From: JASHPR01 sp963749145
GTDB taxonomy: Bacteria > Actinomycetota > Actinomycetes > Streptosporangiales > Streptosporangiaceae
NCBI GenBank assembly: GCA_963749145.1
Contig: CAVVLN010000002.1
Coordinates: 558,001-622,000 of the forward strand
Length of the DNA: 64,000 nt
Direction of reading: 5' to 3'
The position numbers and the translations under genes were made by a program. Numbering within the stretch: position 1 is the first letter of the stretch; each line of letters starts with the position of its first letter. Shown in pieces: positions 1 to 8,720 of this stretch. A model generated the notes under the pieces. It did no database searches. It was given only the letters and a program-made list of their open reading frames with translations, and was not told the DNA's origin.

Positions 1-407
1 GCCCCGGCGGCGACCTGACCGGGTACGAGGTGTGCGGGTCGCCGTTCGTCGCGACCGGGCGCACCGAGGAGGAGCTGGCCGCGGCCTGCCGCGCCGTCCG
101 CGAGCAGATCGCGTTCTACGGCTCCACCCCGGCCTACCGCGGCGTCCTGGACCGGCACGGCTGGGGCGAGCTGTCCGGCGAGCTGCACCGGCTCTCGGTG
201 CAGGGCCGGTGGCAGGACATGAGCGACGTCATCGACGACACCGTGCTGCACGCGTTCGCGGTCGTCGCCGAACCCGGCGCGGTCGGCGCCGAGCTGCGGC
301 GCCGCTACGGCGACATCATGACCCGGATGACGCTGTACATGCCCTACGCCAGCGATCCCGAGATCACCGCCCAGGTCATCAGCGACTTGCACGCACCGTC
401 TGGCTGA
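1..407 (+). CDS. LLM-class F420-dependent oxidoreductase, C-terminal part
   Basis: The gene enters from the left edge, so only about the last 135 codons are present; the frame is open from position 3 to the TGA at 405-407. The visible protein contains the segment VCGSPFVATG and the helix AACRAVREQIAFYGSTPAYR. This matches the C-terminal part of luciferase-like TIM-barrel flavin oxidoreductases, most like the actinobacterial F420-dependent subgroup related to MSMEG_2256. Such enzymes use coenzyme F420 for hydride transfer; the substrate cannot be told. It lies next to acyl-CoA catabolic genes on the opposite strand, so it may serve the same lipid pathway, which is inference. Confidence 0.75.
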   Translation, partial: PGGDLTGYEVCGSPFVATGRTEEELAAACRAVREQIAFYGSTPAYRGVLDRHGWGELSGELHRLSVQGRWQDMSDVIDDTVLHAFAVVAEPGAVGAELRRRYGDIMTRMTLYMPYASDPEITAQVISDLHAPSG

Positions 408-433
408 GCCGCCGGCCCGTCCGGCCCGGCGGG

Positions 434-2587
434 CTACCGGATCAGCGGGTCGCGGGGGAGGCCGAGGATCCGCTCGGCGATCTGGTTGCGCTTGATCTCG
501 GAGGTGCCGCCCGCGATCGACATCGAGCGGTTCAGCAGCACCAGCAGCCCGGCCATGGCGCCGGGTCCCTCGAGGAACGCCAGGTCGGGCCCGGCCAGCG
601 CGGCCAGGATCGCGGCGGCCTCGTGGCCGTTCTCCGACAGCAGCAGCTTGGTGACGTTGCCCTCGGGGCCGGGACCGCCGCCCGCCACGGCCCGGTGCGC
701 CGCCCGCAGGTTCAGCGCGGTCATCGCCTGGACGTTCGCGAGGTGGCGGCCGACCCGCACCTCGCCCCCGGCCAGCCGCCCGGGATGGGCGTCCAGCGGC
801 CCGATGAGGGCGTCGGGAGGCAGCGACAGCGGGCTGCCCGCGCCGCCGCCGATGCTCACGCTCTCGTTGCCCAGCGTGGCCCGGGCCACCGTCCAGCCGC
901 CGTCGACCGGCCCGACCACGTCGTCATCGGGCACGAACACGTCGTCGAAGAAGACCTCGTTGAAGTCGGAGTGGCCGGTCGGCATCTTCAGCGGCCGGAC
1001 CGAGACCCCCGGCGCCTGCATGTCGATCACCATGGTCGTGATGCCGTTGTGCTTGGGCGCGTCGGGGTTCGTGCGCACGGTGGCGAAGCCGTAGCGGGCC
1101 TGGTGCGCGCCGCTGGTCCACACCTTCTGCCCGTTGACCAGCCAGCCCCCGTCGGTCCTGCTTCCCCGGGTCCTGATCCCGGCCGCGTCCGAGCCGGCCC
1201 CGGGCTCGCTGAACAGCTGGCACCAGATCACGTCCTGGTTGAGCGCGGCCGGCACCCAGCGCGTGACCTGGTCCGGCGAGCCGTGCTGGATCAGGGTGAG
1301 GATCACCCACCCGGTGATCCCGTAGGACGGGCGCTTCAGCCCGGCCGCGGCGAACTCCTGCTCGATGACCAGCTGCTCCACCGCCCCCGCGTCCCGGCCC
1401 CAGGGCCGGGGCCAGTGCGGCACCAGCAGACCGGACTCGATCAGCGCCCGCGGCCGCGCGTCCTCGTCGAGGTCGCGCAGCCGCCCGACCTCCTGGCGCA
1501 CCGCGGCCCGGATCGGCTCGGCCTCGGGGGGCAGGTCGATCGCGGCCGCGCGGCGGACCCCGCGGCGGACCAGGCCGGTGACGTCCGCGGCCGCCGCCCC
1601 GGCGTCGGTCACCGCCGCGATGGCCGCGGCCCGGCGCAGGCTGAGATGGGCGTCGTGCTCCCAGGTGAAGCCGATCCCGCCGTGCACCTGGATGTTGAGC
1701 TGGGCGTTCGAGACGGCGGCCGGCACGGCCAGCGCCGCGGCGATCGCCGCCGTGTAGCTGAACTGGTCACCCGCCGCGGCCCGGGCCGCGTCCCAGACCG
1801 CCGCGGTGGCGACCTCGGCCGCCACCAGCATGTTCGCGCAGTGGTGCTTGACCGCCTGGAACGTGGCGATCGGGCGGCCGAACTGCTCCCGCACCTTGGC
1901 GTACTGCGCGGCCTGCTCGGTGGTCTCCCGGGCGATCCCGGTGGCCTCGGCGGCCAGGATCAGCCGGGCCAGGCCGGCCAGCACGCCGCGGCCGCCGGGC
2001 AGCAGCACGCCGCGGGCCCCGTCAAGGGTCACCCGGGCCGCCCGCCGGGTCGGGTCAATGTTGGCCGGGACCTCGGCCGTGACCCCGCCCGCGGCCGGCT
2101 CGACGACCAGCACGTCCTCACCCGCGGGCACCAGCAGCACGTCGGCCAGGTGGCCGCTGACCACCACGCCCGCGGGGCCGTGCCCGGCGCCGTCGCGGAC
2201 CGTCACCTCTCCGCCCAGCGCCACCGCGCCCACCGCCGTGCCGCTGGCCAGCCCGGGCAGCAGCCGGGCCCGCACCTCGGGCGGCGCGATCGCCGCCAGC
2301 ACCGCGCTGGCGATCACCGACGGCACGAACGGCCCCGGCGCCACGGCCCGGCCGAGCTGCTCGACCACCACCACGAGCTCGGGCAGGCCGAAGCCGGAGC
2401 CGCCGGACTCCTCCGGGAGGTGCAGCCCGAGCCAGCCCAGCTCGCCCAGCTCGCCCCAGAACGCGGGCAGCGCTTCGGTCTCGGCCTCCAGCAGCTCGCG
2501 GGCGGCCTTGCGCGCGCCGCGCGCGGCGAGGAAGTCGGACACGGTCGCGGCCAGCGCGCGGTGGTCATCGGTGATGGCGATCGACAT
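434..2587 (-). CDS. Tandem (fused) acyl-CoA dehydrogenase
   Basis: The 717-residue protein is about twice the length of a normal acyl-CoA dehydrogenase and holds two copies of the fold. The N-terminal half (about 1-340) has the region LGWLGLHLPEESGGSGFG and the C-terminal-domain motif QVHGGIGFTWEHD. The second half (about 345-717) carries the flavin/substrate segment WCQLFSEPGAGSDAAG and ends in an SIAGGTSEIKRNQIAERILG tail. It should catalyse FAD-dependent alpha,beta-dehydrogenation of an acyl-CoA. Fused FadE proteins of mycobacteria (FadE34, FadE6 and FadE22 types) share this layout, FadE34 acting on sterol side chains; the substrate here is unknown. It lies 52 bp downstream of the TesB gene, probably in one operon. 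Confidence 0.9.
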   Translation of the reverse strand: MSIAITDDHRALAATVSDFLAARGARKAARELLEAETEALPAFWGELGELGWLGLHLPEESGGSGFGLPELVVVVEQLGRAVAPGPFVPSVIASAVLAAIAPPEVRARLLPGLASGTAVGAVALGGEVTVRDGAGHGPAGVVVSGHLADVLLVPAGEDVLVVEPAAGGVTAEVPANIDPTRRAARVTLDGARGVLLPGGRGVLAGLARLILAAEATGIARETTEQAAQYAKVREQFGRPIATFQAVKHHCANMLVAAEVATAAVWDAARAAAGDQFSYTAAIAAALAVPAAVSNAQLNIQVHGGIGFTWEHDAHLSLRRAAAIAAVTDAGAAAADVTGLVRRGVRRAAAIDLPPEAEPIRAAVRQEVGRLRDLDEDARPRALIESGLLVPHWPRPWGRDAGAVEQLVIEQEFAAAGLKRPSYGITGWVILTLIQHGSPDQVTRWVPAALNQDVIWCQLFSEPGAGSDAAGIRTRGSRTDGGWLVNGQKVWTSGAHQARYGFATVRTNPDAPKHNGITTMVIDMQAPGVSVRPLKMPTGHSDFNEVFFDDVFVPDDDVVGPVDGGWTVARATLGNESVSIGGGAGSPLSLPPDALIGPLDAHPGRLAGGEVRVGRHLANVQAMTALNLRAAHRAVAGGGPGPEGNVTKLLLSENGHEAAAILAALAGPDLAFLEGPGAMAGLLVLLNRSMSIAGGTSEIKRNQIAERILGLPRDPLIR

Positions 2588-2639
2588 GACCGAACAGTAA
2601 TCGATGGCGCCGGATGCCCGGCTGGCCGGCGGCGACCGC

Positions 2640-3452
2640 TCAGGTGCCGTCCTCGGCGGCCCGCCACACCGACTCCTGCGCGATGCCGGCCGCCAGCCTG
2701 CCGTCCCGGCCGAAGATCCGGCCCGTGTACGTCCCGCGGCCGCCCGCGATCGACTCCGGCTGCAGGTCCATCAGCACCCAGTCGTCCAGCTCGACCGGGC
2801 GGTAGAACCACACGGCGTGATCGATGCTGGTCGCCGGGCCGGCCGGGCGGATGCCCGGCACCGCGGCCAGGCCGGTGAACATGTCCGAGATGTAGGTCAG
2901 CGCGCAGGCGTGCAGGGTGTCGTCGGCCAGCCGGTCGGTGGCCCGCACCCAGACCCGGGACGGCCACGCCTGGCCGGGCCAGGGCTGCTCGGGCACCCGG
3001 ATGTCGATCCCGCGCAGCGAGAGGCGGGTCTGCAGCCCGGGCAGGTCGTCCGGCGGCGGCACCGCGGGCGCCGCGTGCGCCTGGAAGTCGGGTCCCGGCT
3101 CGGCGGCGTGGAACGACGCGGTCATGTTGAAGATGACCTTGCCCCGCTGGGCCGCGATCACCCGGCGGTTGGAGTAGGAGCGGCCGTCACGGTCCTGGTA
3201 CACGGTCAGCAGCACCGGGTGCCCGGCGTCGCCCCGGCTCAGGAAATAGCCGTGCAGCGAGTGCGGGGCCCGGCCGGCGGGCACCGTGGCCGCGGCGGCG
3301 CGCAGCGCCTGCGCCGCGACCTGGCCGCCGTACAGGCCCCGCGGGTCCTCGTGCACCACCGTGGTCAGGAACAGGTTGACCTCCACGCGCTCCAGCGTGA
3401 GCAGGTCGAGCAGCCCGGGACCCGCGCTGACGCGCTCCGCCTGGCCAGCCAT
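2640..3452 (-). CDS. tesB: Acyl-CoA thioesterase II (TesB family)
   Basis: A 270-residue double-hotdog thioesterase that hydrolyses acyl-CoA to free acid and CoA. The first hotdog contains GLYGGQVAAQALRAA and HSLHGYFLSRGD, and the second ends in the conserved SIDHAVWFYRPVELDDWVL segment that carries the catalytic Asp/Thr/Gln region of the family. Length is close to the usual 285 residues. ATG at 3452 is preferred over an in-frame TTG two codons upstream. Only 42 bp separate its start from the divergent SDR gene, and that gap holds a FadR-type operator, so both directions may be controlled together. It probably forms an operon with the fused acyl-CoA dehydrogenase. Confidence 0.92.
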   Translation of the reverse strand: MAGQAERVSAGPGLLDLLTLERVEVNLFLTTVVHEDPRGLYGGQVAAQALRAAAATVPAGRAPHSLHGYFLSRGDAGHPVLLTVYQDRDGRSYSNRRVIAAQRGKVIFNMTASFHAAEPGPDFQAHAAPAVPPPDDLPGLQTRLSLRGIDIRVPEQPWPGQAWPSRVWVRATDRLADDTLHACALTYISDMFTGLAAVPGIRPAGPATSIDHAVWFYRPVELDDWVLMDLQPESIAGGRGTYTGRIFGRDGRLAAGIAQESVWRAAEDGT

Positions 3453-3485
3453 GGCCAATTGATATCACAGCATGATTCGATAAAT

Positions 3486-3495
3486 TAGTTAACTA
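3486..3495. promoter_or_regulatory. Candidate GntR/FadR operator (perfect 10-bp palindrome)
   Basis: TAGTTAACTA is a perfect palindrome and fits the TNGT-N(0-3)-ACNA consensus of FadR-subfamily GntR regulators. It overlaps the first base of the SDR start codon and sits between the divergent tesB and SDR genes. A related core, AGTTAAC, recurs 31 bp upstream of the GntR gene. The assignment to that regulator is inference. Confidence 0.55.
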
Positions 3496-4409
3496 TGGGA
3501 GCACTCGACGGGCGCGTGGCGGTCATCACCGGCGCCGGGCGCGGGCTGGGCCGCGAGCACGCGCTGCTGTTCGCCGCCGAGGGCGCGCAGGTCGTCGTCA
3601 ACGACCTCGGTGGCGGGCCCGACGGGTCCGGCCGTGACGCGGGCCCGGCCCATGAGGTCGCGGAGGAGATCCGCGCCGCGGGCGGGGCCGCGGTGGCCAG
3701 CACCGACGACGTCGCCAGCGCCGAGGGCGCGGACCGCGTGATCCGGCAGGCGGTCGAGGTGTTCGGGGCCCTGCACGTCCTGGTCAACAACGCCGGGATC
3801 CTGCGCGACCGGACGATCGTGAACATGACCGACGCCGAGTGGGACGACGTGATCCGGGTCCACCTGCGCGGCCACTTCATGCCGACCCGGGCGGCGGCGC
3901 GGTACTGGCGCGAGCAGTACAAGGCGGGCCGCACCAGCCTGCGGCCGTCGGTGGTCAACACCACCTCGACCTCCGGCCTGTTCAACAACCCCGGGCAGGC
4001 CAACTACGGCACGGCCAAGACCGGCCTGACCTCGCTGACGATCATCGCGCAGCGCGAGCTCGACCGGTACGGCGTGAAGGTCAACGCGATCGCCCCGGCG
4101 GCCAGGACCCGGCTGACGCTCGCCACGCCCGGCATGCCGGAGTCCGTGCTGCGCCCGCCGGCCGAGGGCTTCGACGCCCTGGACCCGGCCAACGTGTCGC
4201 CGTTCGTCGGCTACCTGGCCACCGCGGACTGCCCGATGCGGGGGCGGATCTTCTACGTGGCCGGCGGCGAGGTGCGCCTGGTGCAGCCGTTCGCGGTCGT
4301 CGACGCGGTGGTCACCGGCGGCCGGTGGACGATCGGGGAACTGGCCCGGGAGGCGGCGCGCCTGGCCGAGGTGGAGTTCCGCCTGGGCCGGCCCGCGCTG
4401 CCATCCTGA
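3495..4409 (+). CDS. Short-chain dehydrogenase/reductase (HSD17B4/FabG-like)
   Basis: A 304-residue Rossmann-fold SDR. It has the dinucleotide motif TGAGRGLG near residue 12, the NNAG motif, the serine region NTTSTSG and the catalytic YGTAK (Tyr-x3-Lys). Its closest recognisable relatives are the 3-hydroxyacyl-CoA dehydrogenase domains of multifunctional beta-oxidation enzymes and mycobacterial Hsd4A-like proteins, which act on acyl-CoA thioesters of lipids or sterols. The start ATG directly follows the candidate operator with no clear ribosome binding site, so a leaderless or very short leader transcript is possible. It lies 67 bp upstream of the GntR regulator on the same strand and faces tesB/acyl-CoA dehydrogenase, supporting a role in a degradative acyl-CoA pathway. 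Confidence 0.9.
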   Translation: MGALDGRVAVITGAGRGLGREHALLFAAEGAQVVVNDLGGGPDGSGRDAGPAHEVAEEIRAAGGAAVASTDDVASAEGADRVIRQAVEVFGALHVLVNNAGILRDRTIVNMTDAEWDDVIRVHLRGHFMPTRAAARYWREQYKAGRTSLRPSVVNTTSTSGLFNNPGQANYGTAKTGLTSLTIIAQRELDRYGVKVNAIAPAARTRLTLATPGMPESVLRPPAEGFDALDPANVSPFVGYLATADCPMRGRIFYVAGGEVRLVQPFAVVDAVVTGGRWTIGELAREAARLAEVEFRLGRPALPS

Positions 4410-4436
4410 CGGCCGGCCAGGCCCCGGCCGGTACAA

Positions 4437-4447
4437 TCAGTTAACGG
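4437..4447. promoter_or_regulatory. Second AGTTAAC-type operator-like site
   Basis: The sequence TCAGTTAACGG shares the AGTTAAC core with the palindrome at 3486-3495, but its outer bases do not fit the FadR consensus fully. It lies 31 bp before the GTG of the GntR gene, where an autoregulatory site would be expected. Confidence 0.35.
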
Positions 4448-4476
4448 AATAGCGCTTCCTGGCGTAAGGACAGCCC

Positions 4477-5271
4477 GTGTCACCTGCGGTTCCCTTCCGC
4501 GGCCCGGCCGGCCCGCGGGTCCGCGCCCCGAAGACGGCTGAGCTCATCGCGGCCCACATCCGCGGCCAGATCGTCCGGGGCGAGCTGACCACGGGCCAGA
4601 CGCTGCCGTCGGAGGGCGCGCTGATGGAGACGTTCAGCGTGTCGCGGCCGACGCTGCGGGAGGCGTTCCGGATCCTGGAGACCGAGTCGCTGATCAATGT
4701 CCGGCGCGGCTTTCGGGGCGGGGCCCGGGTCCTGGCCCCGGACATCGCGGTGGCCGCGCGCTACACCGGCCTGCTGCTGCAGGTGGCGCACACCACGATC
4801 GCGGACGTGCAGGCGGCCCGGATGGTGATCGAGCCCGCCGCCGCGGCCCTGCTGGCCTCGCGGCGGACCAGGCAGGACCTCGACGACCTGAACCGGTGCA
4901 TCGCCGACATGGTCGCGCTGGCGGACGAGGGCGACGAGTTCACCGGGGCCGGGGCCTGGCTGCGGGCCACCCAGCGGTTCGGTGACCTGATCCTGGAGCG
5001 GGCCAGGAACCAGACCCTGGTCGTGCAGGCGGCCGTGCTGCGCGAGGTCGTGGCCATGCACCTGTCCGCCGCCGCGCGGCGGGCGTTCGACCGGCCGGGC
5101 ACCGCCGAGGAGTGCCGCAAGGCGGTCAAGTCCTACCGCAAGCTGGTCCTGCTGCTGGACGCCAGGAACGCCGAGGGCGCGCAGCGACACTGGCGCACTC
5201 ACCTGGAGGTGGCCGGCCAGGCCCTGCTCCGCGACGACCTCGGCTCGGCGGTCGTCGACCTGTTCGGCTAG
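4477..5271 (+). CDS. GntR-family transcriptional regulator, FadR subfamily
   Basis: A 264-residue regulator. Residues about 18-90 form a winged helix with LPSEGALMETFSVSRPTLRE, the typical GntR recognition region, followed by an all-helical FCD ligand domain (about 105-250) with the entry sequence VQAARMVIEPAAAALL. FadR-subfamily proteins bind an acyl-CoA or carboxylate and leave DNA when it is bound. Position next to acyl-CoA dehydrogenase, thioesterase and SDR genes makes a fatty or sterol acyl-CoA the likely effector, by inference. The GTG start at 4477 is the first in-frame start after the operator-like AGTTAAC site, suggesting autoregulation. Confidence 0.9.
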   Translation: MSPAVPFRGPAGPRVRAPKTAELIAAHIRGQIVRGELTTGQTLPSEGALMETFSVSRPTLREAFRILETESLINVRRGFRGGARVLAPDIAVAARYTGLLLQVAHTTIADVQAARMVIEPAAAALLASRRTRQDLDDLNRCIADMVALADEGDEFTGAGAWLRATQRFGDLILERARNQTLVVQAAVLREVVAMHLSAAARRAFDRPGTAEECRKAVKSYRKLVLLLDARNAEGAQRHWRTHLEVAGQALLRDDLGSAVVDLFG

Positions 5272-5365
5272 ACGTCCACGGAAATCTGGGCCGGGCGGTA
5301 GCCGGAGCGGACCGCCTCGGTGCCGCCCGGGTCCGCGCCTGCCCGGTTCGCCCGGGCCGATCCGG

Positions 5366-5812
5366 CTATAGGGCACCGCCGCCGGACAGGTGCTCGCCGG
5401 CCGCGCCGGGCACCCACTGCAGGTCCTTCTCGAAGTGCACGGTCGTCTTATCCCGCCCGTCGCCGGTCAGCCGCAGGTTGTCCACGACCGCGTCCATGAT
5501 CTTCAGGCCGCGGCCGTGCTCGGCGGTGGCCGGCACCATGCCGGCGGGCGGGCCGGTGACCCCGGCCCCGTCGCCGGTGTTCACCACCTCGATGACGCAC
5601 CGGCCGTCCCTCGCGCTCGCCTGCACCTCATACTCCTCGCCCGGCCCGGCGTGCAGGATGACGTTGGCGCACGCCTCGCTCAGCGCCAGGGCGATGTCCG
5701 TGCGCGTGTCGTCCGCCACCCCCAGGGTCTCCAGGCAGCCGTCGAGAACCTGACGGCTGACCGGCACGCTCGCAGCGTCGCGGGGCAGGAACAGCACCAT
5801 CTTGATCTCCAC
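5366..5812 (-). CDS. RsbW-like anti-sigma / GHKL ATP-binding regulatory protein
   Basis: A 148-residue single-domain GHKL ATPase. The N box is ALSEACANVILHA, the G1 box VVNTGDGAG and the G2 box HGRGLKIMD. Proteins of this size are serine kinases of the RsbW/SpoIIAB type that phosphorylate STAS anti-anti-sigma proteins and sequester sigma factors, or uncoupled ATP-binding regulators. The GTG at 5812 has a good ribosome site (GGAGGTG, 5-nt spacing). The nearest STAS protein is encoded at 7027 in this window and could be a partner, but nothing in the sequence proves the pairing. Confidence 0.85.
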   Translation of the reverse strand: MEIKMVLFLPRDAASVPVSRQVLDGCLETLGVADDTRTDIALALSEACANVILHAGPGEEYEVQASARDGRCVIEVVNTGDGAGVTGPPAGMVPATAEHGRGLKIMDAVVDNLRLTGDGRDKTTVHFEKDLQWVPGAAGEHLSGGGAL

Positions 5813-5970
5813 GCCGTCACCTCCGGGCCAGCGAACCTGACTGTCGGCATGCGCCAGCCTTCGCAGTTCCCTGACCGGGCGATTCCTAACGTGCCTGGCC
5901 GCCGCACTCCCGGATAGGCAAAGATCTGTCTGGTGGCGGCAGGCACGCTGACAGCCCAGGGAGGCCCCTC

Positions 5971-6918
5971 ATGCGCGTGACCGCGGTCCGGCTGACCGAG
6001 CACGGCCAGCCGCTCCAGGTGCAGGACATCGAAATCGGCGAGCCCGGTGACCAGGAAGTGCTGGTGGAGGTGGCCTACGGCGGCGTGAACCCGGTCGACA
6101 TGTACGCCGCCGAGGGGCGGGTCGCCGCCGACGCCCCGGTGCCGCGCACCCTGGGCACCGAGGGCGCCGGGACCGTGGACGGCCGGCCGGTCATGGTCCA
6201 CGGCTACGGCGTCGGCACCACGCGCGACGGCCTGTGGGCCACCGCCGCGATCGTGCCGCGCGGCGCCCTGGTCGACGTGCCCGCGGGCGTCGACCTCGCC
6301 GCGGCCGCGGTGATGGGCGTGGCCGGGGCGACCGCGTGGCGGACCGTTACCGAGTACGCCCAGGTCCGGGCGGACGACACGGTGCTGGTCCTGGGCGCCC
6401 GCGGCGGCGTCGGCAGCCTGATCGTGTCCCTGGCGCACAGCCTGGGCGCCACCGTGGCCGGGCAGACCGGGGACGCGTCCAGCCACGACTGGATCAGCGA
6501 GCGCGGCGCCGACTACGTGGTCGTCGCCGACGCGGCCGGCCTCGCCGACGCCCTGGCCGACCTGCGGCCGACGGTGGTGCTCGACCCGCTCGGCGGCGAG
6601 TTCACCGGCGCCGCCATCGAGGTCCTGCAGCCCCGCGGCCGCCTGGTCCTGTACGGCACGTCCGCCGGGCTGACCGGCCAGGTGCCGCTGCGGATGCTGT
6701 ACCGCAAGGGGATCACGGTCCGCGGGTACGCGGGCCTGATGGCCTCCGACGAGGAGATCGCCGTGGCGGCCCGCCAGGCGCTGCAGGCGGTGGCGGAGGG
6801 CACGCTGACCGTGCCGATCGACGCGGCCCTGCCGCTGCGGCAGGTCGGCGAGTGCTTCGAGCGGATCAGGCAGCGCCGGGTCCGGGGCAAGCTCGTGCTG
6901 GACGCCAGGGTCGGCTGA
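5971..6918 (+). CDS. Zinc-independent NADPH:quinone reductase-like MDR oxidoreductase
   Basis: A 315-residue medium-chain dehydrogenase/reductase of the zeta-crystallin type. The N-terminal GroES-like domain has GGVNPVDMYAAEG and the Rossmann domain has the nucleotide motif VLGARGGVGS. The C-terminal end KLVLDARVG resembles the usual KLVL closing strand. No zinc-binding cysteine cluster is visible, so quinone or enone reduction with NADPH is the expected chemistry. The start ATG at 5971 follows GGGAGG at a good distance. It stands alone between the divergent anti-sigma gene and the STAS-PAS gene. Confidence 0.88.
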   Translation: MRVTAVRLTEHGQPLQVQDIEIGEPGDQEVLVEVAYGGVNPVDMYAAEGRVAADAPVPRTLGTEGAGTVDGRPVMVHGYGVGTTRDGLWATAAIVPRGALVDVPAGVDLAAAAVMGVAGATAWRTVTEYAQVRADDTVLVLGARGGVGSLIVSLAHSLGATVAGQTGDASSHDWISERGADYVVVADAAGLADALADLRPTVVLDPLGGEFTGAAIEVLQPRGRLVLYGTSAGLTGQVPLRMLYRKGITVRGYAGLMASDEEIAVAARQALQAVAEGTLTVPIDAALPLRQVGECFERIRQRRVRGKLVLDARVG

Positions 6919-7026
6919 CGAGCCCCGGGTCGCGCCGCGGGCGATGGGGAAGGATCGGGAACGGAGCTGTCTGCGACGTTACAATCTGGACGCAATGTGC
7001 CTGCTGGGTCTAGACGAGGTCAATCT

Positions 7027-8112
7027 ATGCAAGAGGACGCGTTCGCGGTGCGGTGGAGCGGCCGGCAGGCGGTCGTGTCGCTCCCGGAGCACATCGACGT
7101 GTCCAACGCGGGCCAGATTCGCGAGCTGCTGCTGTCGGTGATCAACCGCGGGGCCCTCGTCCTGATCGCGGACATGAGCGCGACGGTGTCGTGCGACCAC
7201 GGTGGCGCCGACGCGGTGGTGCGGGCCTACCAGAGGGCCGTCGTCAGCGGGGCTCAGCTCCGGCTGGTGGTCACCGCGCCGATCGTGCGGCGCCTGCTGG
7301 CCCTCGAAGGGCTGGACCGCCTGGTCTCGATCTACCAGTCCGTGGAGGCGGCGGTCGCGGCCGGAATGCCGGAGGAACCCGGCCTGACCCGCCGGGCGGG
7401 CCCGGGAAGCGGCGCGCCCGGGCTGGCCGGCCCGGGCGGATGGGCGGGCCCGCGCCGCGGGGACCGCGCCGGCCGCCCGGGGAACGGCCCGAGCGCGCCC
7501 GGCGTCACCCCGGCCGTGCTGTGGCAGCTCATCGAGGCCCTCTCGGACGGGGTGGCGCTGACCGACGACGACGGCCGGATCGTGCTGGTCAACCGGCGGA
7601 TCGCGGAGATGTTCGGCTATCAGGAGGTCGAGCTGACCGGCCAGACGATCGAGGTCCTCCTCCCGCCCGACCTGCGCCTGGCCCACCGCCGGGACCGGGT
7701 CGCCTACCTGCACAAGCCCGCGACCCGGTCGATGGGGGAGCGGGCCCGGCTGGTCGGGCTGCGCAAGGACGGCTCCACGTTCCCGGTGGAGATCAGCCTG
7801 ACCCCGGTGCCGAACGCGGACGGCCACTTCGTGCTGGCCGTGGTCCGGGACGTCACCCAGGCCCGGCGGCGCGAGGACCTGGCGGAACTGGCCCGGGCCG
7901 CCGTGGCCGAGCAGACGCAGCGGGGCCAGGAACTTCTCGACCGGGTCGCCCGCAACCTGTTCCAGGTGGGCCTGAACCTGGAGGGCGCCGTGGACCTGCC
8001 TGGCTACGTCGCCCGCGAGCGGATCATCGCGGCGCTGCGCACGCTGGACGACACGATCCACGAGATCCGCGGCCACGTGCTCGGCGCGGCCAGCCATCCG
8101 GAGCCCGGGTGA
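7027..8112 (+). CDS. STAS-PAS regulatory protein
   Basis: A 361-residue soluble signalling protein. Residues about 5-110 are a STAS domain of the anti-anti-sigma type (VSLPEHIDVSNAGQIRELLL; the phospho-acceptor loop reads ATVSCDHGGADAV). A G/P/R-rich linker (about 120-160) leads to a PAS domain (about 165-285, LIEALSDGVALTDDDGRIVL). The C-terminus is a helical stretch (RVARNLFQVGLNLEG) resembling a dimerisation helix of NarL-type kinases, without a catalytic ATPase domain. It may link a PAS-sensed signal to a partner switch with an RsbW-like kinase. ATG at 7027 is preferred to an in-frame GTG ten codons upstream because GAGG sits at proper spacing. It overlaps the maf start by GTGA. Confidence 0.8.
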   Translation: MQEDAFAVRWSGRQAVVSLPEHIDVSNAGQIRELLLSVINRGALVLIADMSATVSCDHGGADAVVRAYQRAVVSGAQLRLVVTAPIVRRLLALEGLDRLVSIYQSVEAAVAAGMPEEPGLTRRAGPGSGAPGLAGPGGWAGPRRGDRAGRPGNGPSAPGVTPAVLWQLIEALSDGVALTDDDGRIVLVNRRIAEMFGYQEVELTGQTIEVLLPPDLRLAHRRDRVAYLHKPATRSMGERARLVGLRKDGSTFPVEISLTPVPNADGHFVLAVVRDVTQARRREDLAELARAAVAEQTQRGQELLDRVARNLFQVGLNLEGAVDLPGYVARERIIAALRTLDDTIHEIRGHVLGAASHPEPG

Positions 8113-8720
8113 CGCGCCGCCGTCTCGTGCTGGCCTCGGGGTCGGCCGGGCGGCTGCGCGTGCTGCGCGGTGCCGGGATCGACCCCGAGGTCGTGGTCAG
8201 CGGCGTGGACGAGACCACCGACGGCGACCTGGCCACGGCCGCCGCGGTGGCCGTGCTCGCCGAGCGCAAGGCGGTCGCGGGGGCGGCCCGGCGCCCGGGC
8301 GCGCTGGTGCTCGGCTGCGATTCGATGCTGGACCTCGACCAGCGGGCGTTCGGCAAGCCGGCCTCGGCCGCGGCGGCCGGGCAGATGTGGCGGCGGCTGT
8401 CCGGGCGGGAGGCCACGCTGTGCACCGGTCACTGCCTCATCGACTCCGGTGACGCCCGGCGGGTGATCGACGTCGCCCGCACGGTGGTGCGCTTCGGCAC
8501 GCCCACCGCCGCCGAGATCGCCGCCTACGTCGCCAGCGGCGAGCCGCTGACGGTGGCCGGCGGGTTCAGCATCGACGGGCTGGGAGCGCCGTTCGTCGAC
8601 GGCATCGACGGCGACCCGGGCAACGTCATCGGGCTGTCGCTGCCGCTGCTGCGGCGGATGCTCGCGGGCCTGGGCGTGCCGATCACCGACCTGTGGCGCG
8701 GCGAGCGCCCCGGTCAGTGA
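8109..8720 (+). CDS. maf: Maf-like nucleotide pyrophosphatase
   Basis: A 203-residue Maf/Ham1-superfamily protein that hydrolyses non-canonical or modified nucleoside triphosphates to monophosphates. The N-terminal strand LVLASGSAGRLRVLRGAG and the internal VLGCDSMLDLD and GKPASA segments are family hallmarks, and ITDLWRG closes the protein. The GTG start overlaps the STAS-PAS stop as GTGA, so translational coupling is likely. Nothing unusual is seen, and length is as expected. Confidence 0.92.
   Translation: MTRRRLVLASGSAGRLRVLRGAGIDPEVVVSGVDETTDGDLATAAAVAVLAERKAVAGAARRPGALVLGCDSMLDLDQRAFGKPASAAAAGQMWRRLSGREATLCTGHCLIDSGDARRVIDVARTVVRFGTPTAAEIAAYVASGEPLTVAGGFSIDGLGAPFVDGIDGDPGNVIGLSLPLLRRMLAGLGVPITDLWRGERPGQ

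Noticed and set aside
32..2878. 948-codon plus-strand frame across the acyl-CoA dehydrogenase gene
   Set aside because: Antisense artefact of high-GC coding DNA; low-complexity R/G/P product, while the opposite strand encodes a clear enzyme.
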